NCBI GenBank assembly: GCA_033852135.1
Contig: JAWSVB010000010.1
Coordinates: 62,001-126,000, forward strand
DNA from: QZLE01 sp033852135
GTDB lineage: Bacteria; Pseudomonadota; Gammaproteobacteria; QZLD01
Direction of reading: 5' to 3'
DNA length: 64,000 nucleotides
Positions 17,262-26,100 of this stretch are shown here, piece after piece. Each line of letters opens with the position of its first letter. The first letter of the stretch is position 1. Position numbers and translations under genes: made by a program. The notes under the pieces were generated by a model, which was given only the letters and a program-made list of their open reading frames with translations, had not been told where the DNA came from and did not search any database.

Positions 17262-18866
17262 ATGGATCTTCATCTTATGGATATGCAGTCAGCAATATAT
17301 GGTTTCTTAGTTGGGTTTATTGGTGTTTTAATTGTTGGTGTGATTATATTTCGCATAATAAGTGGTCCCCTTAAAAAAAATATTAGTACTTTAAATCAAG
17401 AATTAGCTGAGCAGGCTGAGAAGAATGATCAGGCTGTTTGTCAGCTGCAGCATGAGCTTGAGAGTGTGTCTAAGCATGCAGAAACCATTAATAATGAATT
17501 GTCAGAGAAAAAGATAGAGCTTGCTGTGGTGCAGGAGAGGGTGGATAACTTTCGTATTATTGAAAGCGATTATGTGCAACTTAAGCCAAAATATCAGGAG
17601 TCACTTTCTTCTCTAGCATCGCACAAACAGCAGGTAATGGAGTATGAGAAGAAAGAGCTGGAATATAAAAAACAGCAGGATGTGGTTAATGCAATTGTTG
17701 TAGAGAAAGATAAAGCTATAAATCAACTGCATGTAGATATTGCAGATATTCGCGTACTAAACACAGAGCTAACAACTAGAATAGAAGAAGAGCGGAAGCA
17801 GTCGGAGCAGAATTTAAAGCTGCTGGAAGATGCTCAGGAAAAGCTATCAGAGCAATTTCAAAATCTTGCCAATAAAATTTTTGAAGAGAAAGGTAAAAAA
17901 TTCACCGAACAGAATAAAGAGCACATTGGTGTACTTATTAATCCTCTGCGTGAACAGTTGGGTGACTTTAAGAAGAAAATTGAAGACTCTTATGAAAAAG
18001 AAACGCGCGATAGGGTTTCTTTAAAAGCAGAGATTGCTAATCTGCGTGAGCTTAATCAGCAGATAAACCAGGAGGCAAAAAACCTCACCAATGCATTGAC
18101 TAAAGATAATAAGGCTATGGGTGATTGGGGGGAGATGCAGCTAGAAAGAATCCTGGAAGATGTAGGTCTTGTTAAAGGGCGTGAGTACGAAGTTCAGGGG
18201 GTGTATGAAAATGAGGATGGTGCCAAGCTGAGGCCGGATTTTATTGTGCATCTGCCGGAAGATAAAGATGTTGTGATTGATTCGAAAGTCACCCTTGACT
18301 CTTATGTGCGCTACTGCAGTACTGAGGATGAGGTTGAAAAAGGTGTAGCCCTAAAGGATCTTATAATTTCAGTTAAGGCGCATGTGAAAGGGTTAAAGGA
18401 TAAAGACTATAGAGATCTGAAAGGGGTGCGTTCTCTTGATTTTGTGTTGATGTTTATTCCAGTAGAGGGTGCCTTAATGCTAGCACTGGATTCAGAACCA
18501 AAATTATTTAAGGAAGCATTCGAAGCTGGGGTGATGATAGTTGGTCCCACAACTCTAATGGGAACATTGCGTACTATTGAGCGTATTTGGCGCTTTGAAA
18601 GGCAAAATAAGAATGCGCAGAAGATGGCTGAAGAAGCAGGTAAGATATATGATCAATTTTTCTTGGTTGTAGAGTCATTGGATGATATTGGGGATAAGTT
18701 AGAGAAAGCGCATAAAGCATATGAGCAGACGCAAAAGAGACTGGTTGATGGGCGGGGTAATCTTGCAACCAGAATTAATAATCTTAAAAAGTTAGGTGCC
18801 ACCACCAAGAAAGAGCTTGCTGAAGAGTTTATGGAAAAGGCAGAGTTGGAAAATTCTAGGGGGTAA
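17262..18866 (+). CDS. rmuC: DNA recombination protein RmuC
   Basis: RmuC limits recombination at inverted repeats and is thought to be a membrane-tethered nuclease. The 534-aa protein has an N-terminal TM segment (about 10-32), a long coiled coil (about 38-270), then the PD-(D/E)XK-type nuclease domain: GDWGEMQLERILEDVGL, RPDFIVHLPEDKDVVIDSKV (Asp and Glu/Lys motif residues), and VGPTTLMGTLRTIERIWR. Three ATGs near the N-terminus (17262, 17277, 17283) make the exact start uncertain. I see no obvious Shine-Dalgarno. Confidence 0.94.
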   Translation: MDLHLMDMQSAIYGFLVGFIGVLIVGVIIFRIISGPLKKNISTLNQELAEQAEKNDQAVCQLQHELESVSKHAETINNELSEKKIELAVVQERVDNFRIIESDYVQLKPKYQESLSSLASHKQQVMEYEKKELEYKKQQDVVNAIVVEKDKAINQLHVDIADIRVLNTELTTRIEEERKQSEQNLKLLEDAQEKLSEQFQNLANKIFEEKGKKFTEQNKEHIGVLINPLREQLGDFKKKIEDSYEKETRDRVSLKAEIANLRELNQQINQEAKNLTNALTKDNKAMGDWGEMQLERILEDVGLVKGREYEVQGVYENEDGAKLRPDFIVHLPEDKDVVIDSKVTLDSYVRYCSTEDEVEKGVALKDLIISVKAHVKGLKDKDYRDLKGVRSLDFVLMFIPVEGALMLALDSEPKLFKEAFEAGVMIVGPTTLMGTLRTIERIWRFERQNKNAQKMAEEAGKIYDQFFLVVESLDDIGDKLEKAHKAYEQTQKRLVDGRGNLATRINNLKKLGATTKKELAEEFMEKAELENSRG

Positions 18867-19242
18867 TGGCTTGTCTTTTTATAGGATGTAAAAAGGCAGA
18901 AAGTGAGTGTGTTACACCGTGTGTTTTGTTGTTTTAAGTAGATTTGTTTTTGATGTGCTTTTTTTGAAATATTTATTATAAATTAAATTTGTATTTTCTC
19001 TGGTTAAAGTTGTTTTAAAACAGTATCTTGCTGTTGTATGTTTCAGTGTGTGTTTTGTTCTAGTTACATCTAAAAAAATCCATTATTTATGTCTTGAAAT
19101 AATTGCCTTGGATGCTGTAAGTAAAGTGTCGATTGTGGTAATATTTCTGCGGAATTTTTTATACGTATAGCAACCTGGAATTGCCGCGTTAATAGTCGCA
19201 AATACAGGTGGATAGGGCGAAAATCAGGAATATTATTTATCT
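18867..19242. other. T/G-rich gap upstream of gyrA
   Basis: A 376-base non-coding stretch, T- and G-rich on the + strand. It contains a 12-bp perfect palindrome TGTTTTAAAACA (19011-19022) and a small ATACGTAT palindrome near 19161. The gyrA promoter must lie here, but no standard -35/-10 pair is convincing. No small gene is visible. Confidence 0.55.
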
Positions 19243-21843
19243 ATGGAATTTGCAAAAGAGATTAGCCAGGTAAGTCTTGAAGATGAGATGAAGCAATCTT
19301 ACATGGATTACGCGATGAGCGTGATCATTGGAAGAGCGCTACCTGACGTGCGAGATGGATTAAAGCCAGTTCATAGGCGTGTTCTATATGCGATGAACTC
19401 ATTAGGGAATGATTGGAATAAGCCATATAAAAAATCAGCTCGTGTTGTCGGTGACGTGATCGGTAAGTATCACCCGCATGGTGACTCTGCTGTTTATGAT
19501 ACGATCGTACGTATGGCACAGCCGTTTTCATTGCGTTATATGCTAGTTGATGGTCAGGGGAACTTCGGTTCGGTTGATGGCGATTCACCTGCTGCTATGC
19601 GTTATACGGAAGTTAGAATGGCAAAGATTGCCCATCAGATGCTTCTGGATCTTGAAAAAGAGACTGTAGATTTTGTTCCAAACTATGATGAATCTGAATC
19701 TGAACCTGTCGTATTTCCAACCAGGTTGCCTTCACTGCTAGTCAATGGTTCGTCTGGTATTGCGGTTGGTATGGCAACAAATATACCGCCACATAACCTA
19801 AATGAAGTTATCAATGCTTGCGTTGCTTTAATTGATAACCCTGAACTGACAATAGATCAAATTATTGAATATATTCCAGCTCCTGATCTTCCTACTCACG
19901 GCATTATTAATGGTGTAGAGGAGATACGTCAGGCATATAGAACTGGTCGTGGGCGTATGTTTATGCGTGCACGTTGTGATATTGAAGAGATCGAAAACTC
20001 TTCTAAGCAAGCAATCATCGTTACTGAACTTCCGTATATGGTAAACAAAGCTCGCTTGGTTGAGAAGATTGCTGAGCTTGTGCGCGATAAGAAGATTGAA
20101 GGCATTACTGAGCTGCGTGATGAATCTGATAAAGATGGTATGCGTGTCGTTATTGAGTTACGCAGAGGCGAAGTTGCTGAAGTTATTTTAAATAATCTAT
20201 ATAAACAAACTCAGATGCAGTCAGTGTTTGGGATTAATATGGTTGCCATTGTTGATGGCCAACCAAAATTATTGAATATTCGACAAATTCTTGAAGAGTT
20301 TGTGCGTCATAGACGTGAAGTTGTTACTCGTAGAACTGTCTTTGATCTGCGTAAAGCGCGTGAGCGTGCGCACATACTTGAAGGTCTTGCTGTTGCTCTA
20401 GCGAATATTGACGAGATTATTGCTCTTATTAAAAGCTCATCAAATTCTGCTGAAGCTAAGATAAAACTTCTAGATAAAGATTTTGCTCCAGGTGGAGTGA
20501 TGGAACTTCTGGAAAGAGCTGGCGCTGACTCATCTAGACCTGATGATCTACCGGCAGGTATTGGTCTGGTTGATGGAAGATATAGACTTTCTGAAGCTCA
20601 AGTGCAAGCGATTCTAGAGATGAGGCTGCACAGGCTTACAGGTCTGGAACAGGACAAGATTGTCGCGGAATACAAAGAGTTTCTTGAACGCATTGCTGAA
20701 CTTATTTCAATCTTAAGCAGCGTGACTAAGTTGATGCAGGTAATTCGTGATGAGCTTACCGAAATGCAAGAGCAGTTTGGTGACGAGCGTAGAAGCCAGA
20801 TTATTGATAGAAAACTTGATTTAAGTTTAGAAGATCTGATTACAGAAGAGGAAGTGATGGTAACGCTTTCTCATGCTGGTTACGCTAAAGTACAGCCACT
20901 TGATGTATATAAAGCGCAGAAACGTGGTGGAAAAGGTAAGAGTGCTACAGATATCAAAGATGATGATTTTGTAGATAAGTTGTTCGTGGCTAATACCCAT
21001 GATTGGCTGTTGTGCTTCTCAAGTCTAGGAAAAGTTTATTGGCTTAAAGTTTATGAATTACCACAGGCAGGAAGAAATGCCAGGGGTAAGCCGATTGTTA
21101 ATATGTTGCCGCTTGATGAAGGCGAAAGAGTCAATGCTGTGCTTCCTGTGCGCAAGTTTGAGGAAGGGCAGTTCGTCTTTATGGCAACTGCGAATGGAAC
21201 GGTTAAAAAGACACCTCTACCACAATTTTCTCGCCCAAGAGCCAGCGGAATTATCGCTCTAGAGCTGCGCCCAGATGATTACCTGATCAATGTTGAGATA
21301 ACTGACGGTAGCCGTGATGTTATGCTATTTAGTAGCGCGGGTAAGGCGATTAGATTTAATGAAAGCGATGTGCGCTCAATGGGTAGAACAGCCTCTGGGG
21401 TGCGCGGAATCAAGCTTGATGATGGGCAAAGAGTTATCTCGCTAATCATCATCGATGAGGAAGGTAAGATACTGGCAGCTACCGAGAATGGCTACGGTAA
21501 GAGAACAAAAGTATCTGAATTCTCACCACAAGGCAGAGGTGGTCGCGGAGTTATTGGTATTCAGGTTTCAGCGAGAAACGGCAAAGTTGTCGGTGCGATT
21601 CAAGTGTCCGATGAAGATGAGATAATGCTTGTTAGTAAGGCTGGAACTCTTGTTAGAACTAAGGTTGATGGCATCTCTGTTGTTGGTAGAAATACCCAGG
21701 GCGTCACCCTTATCTCTATAGATAAAAAAGATCAGCTTGTAGCTATCGATCGTGTGCTTAGCACCGACGATGAGGATGATGATGAAACCGAAGGCGGTTC
21801 AGTAGAAGGTGGAGCCGACGAAGATGGTGCAGGCGAAGAATAG
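19243..21843 (+). CDS. gyrA: DNA gyrase subunit A
   Basis: Breakage-reunion subunit of the enzyme that introduces negative supercoils. The 866-aa protein carries DYAMSVIIGRALPDVRDGLKPVHRR near the N-terminus and the catalytic Tyr in AAMRYTEVRM (Tyr121). The quinolone-resistance region reads HPHGDSAVYDTIVRM, with Ser82 and Asp86, the susceptible-type residues at E. coli positions 83 and 87. The canonical GyrA box QKRGGKG is at residues 559-565, with beta-pinwheel blades after it. A second GyrA-box-like QGRGGRG lies near 763. The tail is highly acidic. serC follows after 40 nt. Confidence 0.98.
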   Translation: MEFAKEISQVSLEDEMKQSYMDYAMSVIIGRALPDVRDGLKPVHRRVLYAMNSLGNDWNKPYKKSARVVGDVIGKYHPHGDSAVYDTIVRMAQPFSLRYMLVDGQGNFGSVDGDSPAAMRYTEVRMAKIAHQMLLDLEKETVDFVPNYDESESEPVVFPTRLPSLLVNGSSGIAVGMATNIPPHNLNEVINACVALIDNPELTIDQIIEYIPAPDLPTHGIINGVEEIRQAYRTGRGRMFMRARCDIEEIENSSKQAIIVTELPYMVNKARLVEKIAELVRDKKIEGITELRDESDKDGMRVVIELRRGEVAEVILNNLYKQTQMQSVFGINMVAIVDGQPKLLNIRQILEEFVRHRREVVTRRTVFDLRKARERAHILEGLAVALANIDEIIALIKSSSNSAEAKIKLLDKDFAPGGVMELLERAGADSSRPDDLPAGIGLVDGRYRLSEAQVQAILEMRLHRLTGLEQDKIVAEYKEFLERIAELISILSSVTKLMQVIRDELTEMQEQFGDERRSQIIDRKLDLSLEDLITEEEVMVTLSHAGYAKVQPLDVYKAQKRGGKGKSATDIKDDDFVDKLFVANTHDWLLCFSSLGKVYWLKVYELPQAGRNARGKPIVNMLPLDEGERVNAVLPVRKFEEGQFVFMATANGTVKKTPLPQFSRPRASGIIALELRPDDYLINVEITDGSRDVMLFSSAGKAIRFNESDVRSMGRTASGVRGIKLDDGQRVISLIIIDEEGKILAATENGYGKRTKVSEFSPQGRGGRGVIGIQVSARNGKVVGAIQVSDEDEIMLVSKAGTLVRTKVDGISVVGRNTQGVTLISIDKKDQLVAIDRVLSTDDEDDDETEGGSVEGGADEDGAGEE

Positions 21844-21883
21844 ATTTTAATTTAACTTTTAATATTAACCCGGAGGTATATAG

Positions 21884-22960
21884 ATGTCCCGTGTATTTAA
21901 CTTTAGTGCTGGCCCAGCAACATTGGCAGAAGACGTTCTAAAACAAGCTCAAGAAGAGATGGTTGATTGGAATGGAACTGGCATGTCAGTAATGGAAATG
22001 AGTCATCGTGGTAAAGACTACGTTTCTATCGCAGAAGAGGCGGAAGCTGATCTGCGTGAGCTGATGAATATCCCAGCAAACTATAAAGTTCTTTTCTTAC
22101 AAGGTGGAGCTTCTGCTCAGTTCGCAGCTATCCCAATGAACATTCTTGGCGATAAGAAAACTGCTGACTACGTATGCACAGGATCATGGTCGAAAAAAGC
22201 AATCGCTGATGCAAAGAAATATTGCGAAGTAAATGTTGTTGCTCAACCAGATGCATTTAACACAATTCCTGATCAATCAGAGTGGAAATTAAACCCAGAT
22301 GCTGCTTATCTGCACATTTGCTCAAATGAGACTATCGAAGGTGTTGAATTTAAAGATCTACCTGAGTGTGGTGATGTTCCATTAGTTGCTGATATGTCAT
22401 CAAACATCCTTAGTCGTCCAATCGACGTGACTAAGTATGGTCTTATCTATGCTGGTACTCAGAAGAACATCGGTCCAGCTGGAATGGCTATCGTTATTGT
22501 ACGTGAAGACCTAATTGGCAACGCAATGCCAATCACTCCAAGTGTACTTGACTACCAAAAACAAGCTGATGCTGATTCAATGCTAAACACTCCTCCTACA
22601 TATACATGGTATATGGCTGGTCTTGCGTTTAAAAATCTGAAAAAAATGGGTGGACTAGAGGCTGTTGCAAAGATCAATGATCGTAAAGCAGCTAAACTGT
22701 ATGCCTGTATCGATGCTTCAGATTTTTATGCAACTCCAGTAGAAGCTAAGTACCGCTCTGTTATGAATGTACCTTTCACACTACCAAGTGCAGATCTTGA
22801 TGCGGCATTCCTGGATGGCGCTAAGAAAGCTGGCCTAGTAACTCTTAAAGGTCACCGTTCAGTTGGTGGAATGCGTGCAAGTATTTATAACGCAATGCCT
22901 GAAGAGGGTGTTGATGCACTAATCGCATACATGCAAGAGTTTGAAAAAGCTAACGCATAA
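21884..22960 (+). CDS. serC: Phosphoserine aminotransferase SerC
   Basis: Transaminates 3-phosphohydroxypyruvate in serine synthesis and the analogous step in pyridoxal phosphate synthesis. The 358-aa protein starts MSRVFNFSAGPATLAEDVL, has the PLP-lysine motif YAGTQKNIGPAGM, and ends with HRSVGGMRASIYNAMP. CGGAGGT precedes the ATG. It sits 40 nt after gyrA and 97 nt before the dehydrogenase supplying its substrate. Codon use (more AAC, ATC, TTC) suggests high expression, as in the next gene. Confidence 0.97.
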   Translation: MSRVFNFSAGPATLAEDVLKQAQEEMVDWNGTGMSVMEMSHRGKDYVSIAEEAEADLRELMNIPANYKVLFLQGGASAQFAAIPMNILGDKKTADYVCTGSWSKKAIADAKKYCEVNVVAQPDAFNTIPDQSEWKLNPDAAYLHICSNETIEGVEFKDLPECGDVPLVADMSSNILSRPIDVTKYGLIYAGTQKNIGPAGMAIVIVREDLIGNAMPITPSVLDYQKQADADSMLNTPPTYTWYMAGLAFKNLKKMGGLEAVAKINDRKAAKLYACIDASDFYATPVEAKYRSVMNVPFTLPSADLDAAFLDGAKKAGLVTLKGHRSVGGMRASIYNAMPEEGVDALIAYMQEFEKANA

Positions 22961-22995
22961 TTAGTTGCTTAGATAAACTAAATTAATGAAAGATT

Positions 22996-23042
22996 CGAGG
23001 AGGGTTATCCTCCTCGTGATCCGAAAAGACTACCGAAACGGT
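22996..23042 (+). promoter_or_regulatory. Two hairpins in the serC-serA leader
   Basis: CGAGGAGG (22996-23003) pairs exactly with CCTCCTCG (23009-23016). A smaller ACCG/CGGT hairpin lies at about 23032-23042. There is no T-run, and AGGA before the serA ATG lies after both. The arrangement could be an RNA processing or translational control element. Confidence 0.5.
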
Positions 23043-23057
23043 TAATAGGAATCACAA

Positions 23058-24221
23058 ATGAAAAAGATACTAACCCTTAATAATATCGCTCCAATTGGTC
23101 TTGAGCGTTTACCGCTTGATCAATATGAAATCTCTTCAGAGTCATCTGCTCCAGATGCAGTTCTTCTGCGTTCATTCAAAATGAACGATATGGAAGTACC
23201 AGCTTCACTTAAAGCTGTTGGACGTGCAGGTGCAGGTACAAACAATATACCTGTAGAAAAAATGACAGATCTTGGTATCCCTGTATTTAACGCTCCTGGC
23301 GCAAATGCAAATGCGGTTAAAGAACTAACAATCGCTGGTATGCTTCTAGCAGCAAGAAACATCTGCCCAGCTTGGAACTATGTATGTGACCTTGAAGGTG
23401 ACAATGCAAAGATCAGCAAAGATGTAGAAGCGGGTAAGAAAACTTACGGCGGTTTCGAACTTCCAGGCAGAACTCTTGGTGTTATCGGTCTTGGTGCTAT
23501 CGGTGTAATGGTTGCAAACTGTGCTAAATCACTTGGCATGAATGTAGTTGGCTTTGATCCACAATTAACTGTACGTTCTGCGTGGCAGCTATCTGCTTCA
23601 GTACTACAGGCAAGCGGTATTGATGATCTAGTAACAAGATCTGACTTTATCACTTTCCATGTACCTTTAAATGATCACACTAGAGGCCTTATCAACCGTG
23701 ATCGTATCGCGATGATGAAAGATGACGTTGTTGTTCTTAACTTCTCACGTGGCGAAGTTGTTGATGACGAAGCGATGATCGAAGCTCTAGATAGCGGCAA
23801 GGTTCACACATATGTAACTGACTTCCCAACTAAAGAGCTGAAGAATCACCCTAAAGTTATCGGTCTACCTCATCTTGGTGCTTCAACTGGTGAAGCTGAA
23901 GATAACTGTGCAATCATGGTTGCTGATCAGGTTAAAGATTATCTAGAAAACGGAAACATTATTAACTCTGTAAACTTCCCAGAGCTAATCGTTCCAAGAG
24001 CTGGTAAAGCACGTTTAACTGTAGTTAATAAAAATATCCCTAACATGGTTGGCCAAATCTCAACAGCGCTTGCTGATGCAGGTTTGAACATCGCTGATAT
24101 GACTAATAAGTCTCGTGGAGATATTGCTTACACAATCGTTGATGTTGAGTCAGAGATTGGTGCTGAAACAGTTGCTAAGATCGAAGCGATTGAAGGCATT
24201 ATCAAAGTACGTGTTATCTAG
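23058..24221 (+). CDS. serA: D-3-phosphoglycerate dehydrogenase with ACT domain
   Basis: Oxidises 3-phosphoglycerate to 3-phosphohydroxypyruvate, the first committed step to serine. The 387-aa protein has the NAD-binding signature GVIGLGAIGVMVANCAK, catalytic Arg in NFSRGEVVDDEA, and the Glu/His region LPHLGASTGEAEDNCA. A C-terminal ACT domain (VGQISTALADAGLNIADM) probably gives serine feedback control. It is somewhat shorter than E. coli SerA (410 aa). It lies between serC and pheA, a position empty in the Pseudomonas version of this cluster. Confidence 0.94.
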   Translation: MKKILTLNNIAPIGLERLPLDQYEISSESSAPDAVLLRSFKMNDMEVPASLKAVGRAGAGTNNIPVEKMTDLGIPVFNAPGANANAVKELTIAGMLLAARNICPAWNYVCDLEGDNAKISKDVEAGKKTYGGFELPGRTLGVIGLGAIGVMVANCAKSLGMNVVGFDPQLTVRSAWQLSASVLQASGIDDLVTRSDFITFHVPLNDHTRGLINRDRIAMMKDDVVVLNFSRGEVVDDEAMIEALDSGKVHTYVTDFPTKELKNHPKVIGLPHLGASTGEAEDNCAIMVADQVKDYLENGNIINSVNFPELIVPRAGKARLTVVNKNIPNMVGQISTALADAGLNIADMTNKSRGDIAYTIVDVESEIGAETVAKIEAIEGIIKVRVI

Positions 24222-24253
24222 TTAGTTGCTGTAGGAATCTGTTGTAGAAAGAT

Positions 24254-25345
24254 ATGAGTCAGAAAGAGAAGATCAATTTAGAAACTGTAAGAGCTCAAAT
24301 CGATAGTATCGATGCTCAAATACAGAATTTAATCGCTCAAAGGGCAGAATGTGCAAGTGAAGTTGCGCGTGTTAAAAGAGAATCTGGTGAGACCAGTAAC
24401 TTTTATCGTCCGGAGAGAGAGGCTCAAGTTTTGCAGAAAGTTATGCAAAACAACCAAGGTCCTCTGGCTGACTCTCAAGTTGCTGTGATTTTTCGTGAGA
24501 TCATGTCTGCTTGCCTAAACTTACAGCAGCCGCTGAAGGTTGCGTTTCTTGGCCCACAAGGAACGCATACCCAGGCAGCAGCGCGTAAACATTTCGGTCA
24601 TGGGGTTGAAGAACTCCCCATGTTAAATACCGAAACAATCCTGCATCAGGTTGAATCTGGTGCTGCAGACTATGGTGTAGTTCCTGTGGAAAACTCCACA
24701 GAAGGTGTAGTTAGTAACACTCTTGATTGTGTTATGAAAACGAACCTGATTATTAATGGTGAGGTTGAGCTTAGAATCAATCAAAATCTATTGACTAAAG
24801 CCAAATCGCTGCAAGATATAAAGTGTGTGTACTCGCACCAGCAAGGGTTGGCTCAAGTGCGAACTTGGTTAGATAATAATCTGCCAAATGTGGAGCGCAT
24901 TGCTACCAGTAGTACTTCAGAGGCTGCTCGCCTTGCAGCTGAAGATGAAACTGCTGCGGCTATCTCTTCAGCTACAGCTGCAGAGATATATGAAATTCCA
25001 ATTTTCGCTCCATGTATCGAAGATAACCCAAATAACACTACCCGCTTCTTAGTGGTTGGAACTAAAAATTTAGAGCCAAGTGGTAAAGATAAAACTTCAA
25101 TACTTCTTGCCAGCAATAACACTCCAGGTGGACTTTATAACTTACTAGAGCCACTAGCAAAATTCGAAGTGGATATGACTAAGATCGAATCAAGACCTTC
25201 AAAGGAAAGGGTTTGGGATTACGTATTCTTCATAGATATTGTGGGGCATCATCAGGATGCTGGTGTTAAGCAGGCTCTTGAGCAAGTTGAAAAAAGAGCA
25301 AGTATGTTTAAGATTCTTGGGTCATACCCTTTAGCCGTTCTCTGA
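24254..25345 (+). CDS. pheA: Bifunctional chorismate mutase/prephenate dehydratase PheA
   Basis: Converts chorismate to prephenate and then phenylpyruvate for phenylalanine. The 363-aa protein has an AroQ-type mutase domain (residues about 5-90, LETVRAQIDSIDAQIQNLIAQRAECA), a dehydratase domain starting VAFLGPQGTHTQAAARKHFG with TRFLVVG near its end, and a C-terminal ACT regulatory domain with the ESRPS phenylalanine-binding motif. It starts 32 nt after serA in the same operon. Confidence 0.97.
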   Translation: MSQKEKINLETVRAQIDSIDAQIQNLIAQRAECASEVARVKRESGETSNFYRPEREAQVLQKVMQNNQGPLADSQVAVIFREIMSACLNLQQPLKVAFLGPQGTHTQAAARKHFGHGVEELPMLNTETILHQVESGAADYGVVPVENSTEGVVSNTLDCVMKTNLIINGEVELRINQNLLTKAKSLQDIKCVYSHQQGLAQVRTWLDNNLPNVERIATSSTSEAARLAAEDETAAAISSATAAEIYEIPIFAPCIEDNPNNTTRFLVVGTKNLEPSGKDKTSILLASNNTPGGLYNLLEPLAKFEVDMTKIESRPSKERVWDYVFFIDIVGHHQDAGVKQALEQVEKRASMFKILGSYPLAVL

Positions 25346-25378
25346 TTTTTACCTCTCCCCTTATTCTATTGGTAGATG

Positions 25379-25409
25379 CTTAGTTAAACATATTGTATGT
25401 TCAACTAAG
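25379..25409 (+). other. Long hairpin after pheA
   Basis: The 14-nt arms 25379-25392 and 25396-25409 pair with one mismatch across a 3-nt loop. No T-run follows. It probably marks the 3' end or a processing site of the gyrA-pheA transcript. Confidence 0.55.
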
Positions 25410-25497
25410 TGCTTCCTAGTAATACATAGTTTTGTTTTCGCATGGTAAGTACTTTAGTTTGTGCTAGGTTATAAGTAAGCAAACTAATGGAATTTAA

Positions 25498-25884
25498 ATG
25501 CCCATAGTATTTACAATAGATAATGAAAAAAAAGTTACATTAAGTACATGGATCGGAGAAGTATCTGATTTAGAGCTAGTTTCATCCTATAAAAAATTAT
25601 TTGAGGGTGGGTCATGGCAGCCAGGCTATGATGGTATAATTGATCTAAGAAATGCCAGATTAGATTTAGTTACCGATAAAGGCCTTTATAATCTTCATGT
25701 TTTGGTTAGAAGTCATACTGATGGTAAGTGTGAACAGTTTAATTCAGTACTTATTGCTTCAGATGATCTGGTAAAAGAGCTGGCTGCAAAATATGAGTCA
25801 TTTAGCGCAGATGAACTACATAAATTAACTGTTTTTGCAGATATAAAAGAAGCATATAAATGGCTTAGGAAATTGCGCTCATAG
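25498..25884 (+). CDS. Conserved-type small protein of unknown function
   Basis: A 128-aa soluble protein I do not recognise with certainty. Its layout (beta-rich start IVFTIDNEKKVTLSTWIGEV, DGIIDLRNARLDL, a middle SVLIASDDLVKELAAKYE helix, and a C-terminal VFADIKEAYKWLRKL helix) is like STAS/SpoIIAA-type alpha/beta domains. No catalytic residues stand out. It interrupts the aromatic cluster between pheA and hisC, with gaps of 152 and 216 nt, and may be transcribed on its own. Confidence 0.7.
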   Translation: MPIVFTIDNEKKVTLSTWIGEVSDLELVSSYKKLFEGGSWQPGYDGIIDLRNARLDLVTDKGLYNLHVLVRSHTDGKCEQFNSVLIASDDLVKELAAKYESFSADELHKLTVFADIKEAYKWLRKLRS

Positions 25885-26030
25885 CTCTGTATTCTATTAA
25901 GAGCCAAAATTTAAAACAATAACTGTTAAAACTAACTCCTTAATATACTTGTCGTCAAAATTAGATGATGAACTCCTTTTTTATTCTTGCTGGGAATAAA
26001 AGCTATTTTTCGTTACTATAGCTAACTCTT

Positions 26031-26060
26031 ATGGATTCTCGCTTTCGCGGGGATGACGAA
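26031..26060. repeat. REP-like palindromic element upstream of hisC
   Basis: ATGGATTCTCGCTTTCGCGG followed by GGATGACGAA is a variant of the GGATTCCCGCTTTCGCGGGA-type dispersed repeat seen in many proteobacteria. Its core CTCGC/GCGGG forms a short hairpin. It sits about 40 nt upstream of hisC. Confidence 0.6.
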
Positions 26061-26100
26061 TATTTGGTGCGTCAATTACTGATATTAGGCGGAACGAAAA

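Noticed and set aside
19500..19560. Quinolone-resistance substitution in GyrA
   Set aside because: The two key positions are Ser82 and Asp86, the susceptible-type residues.
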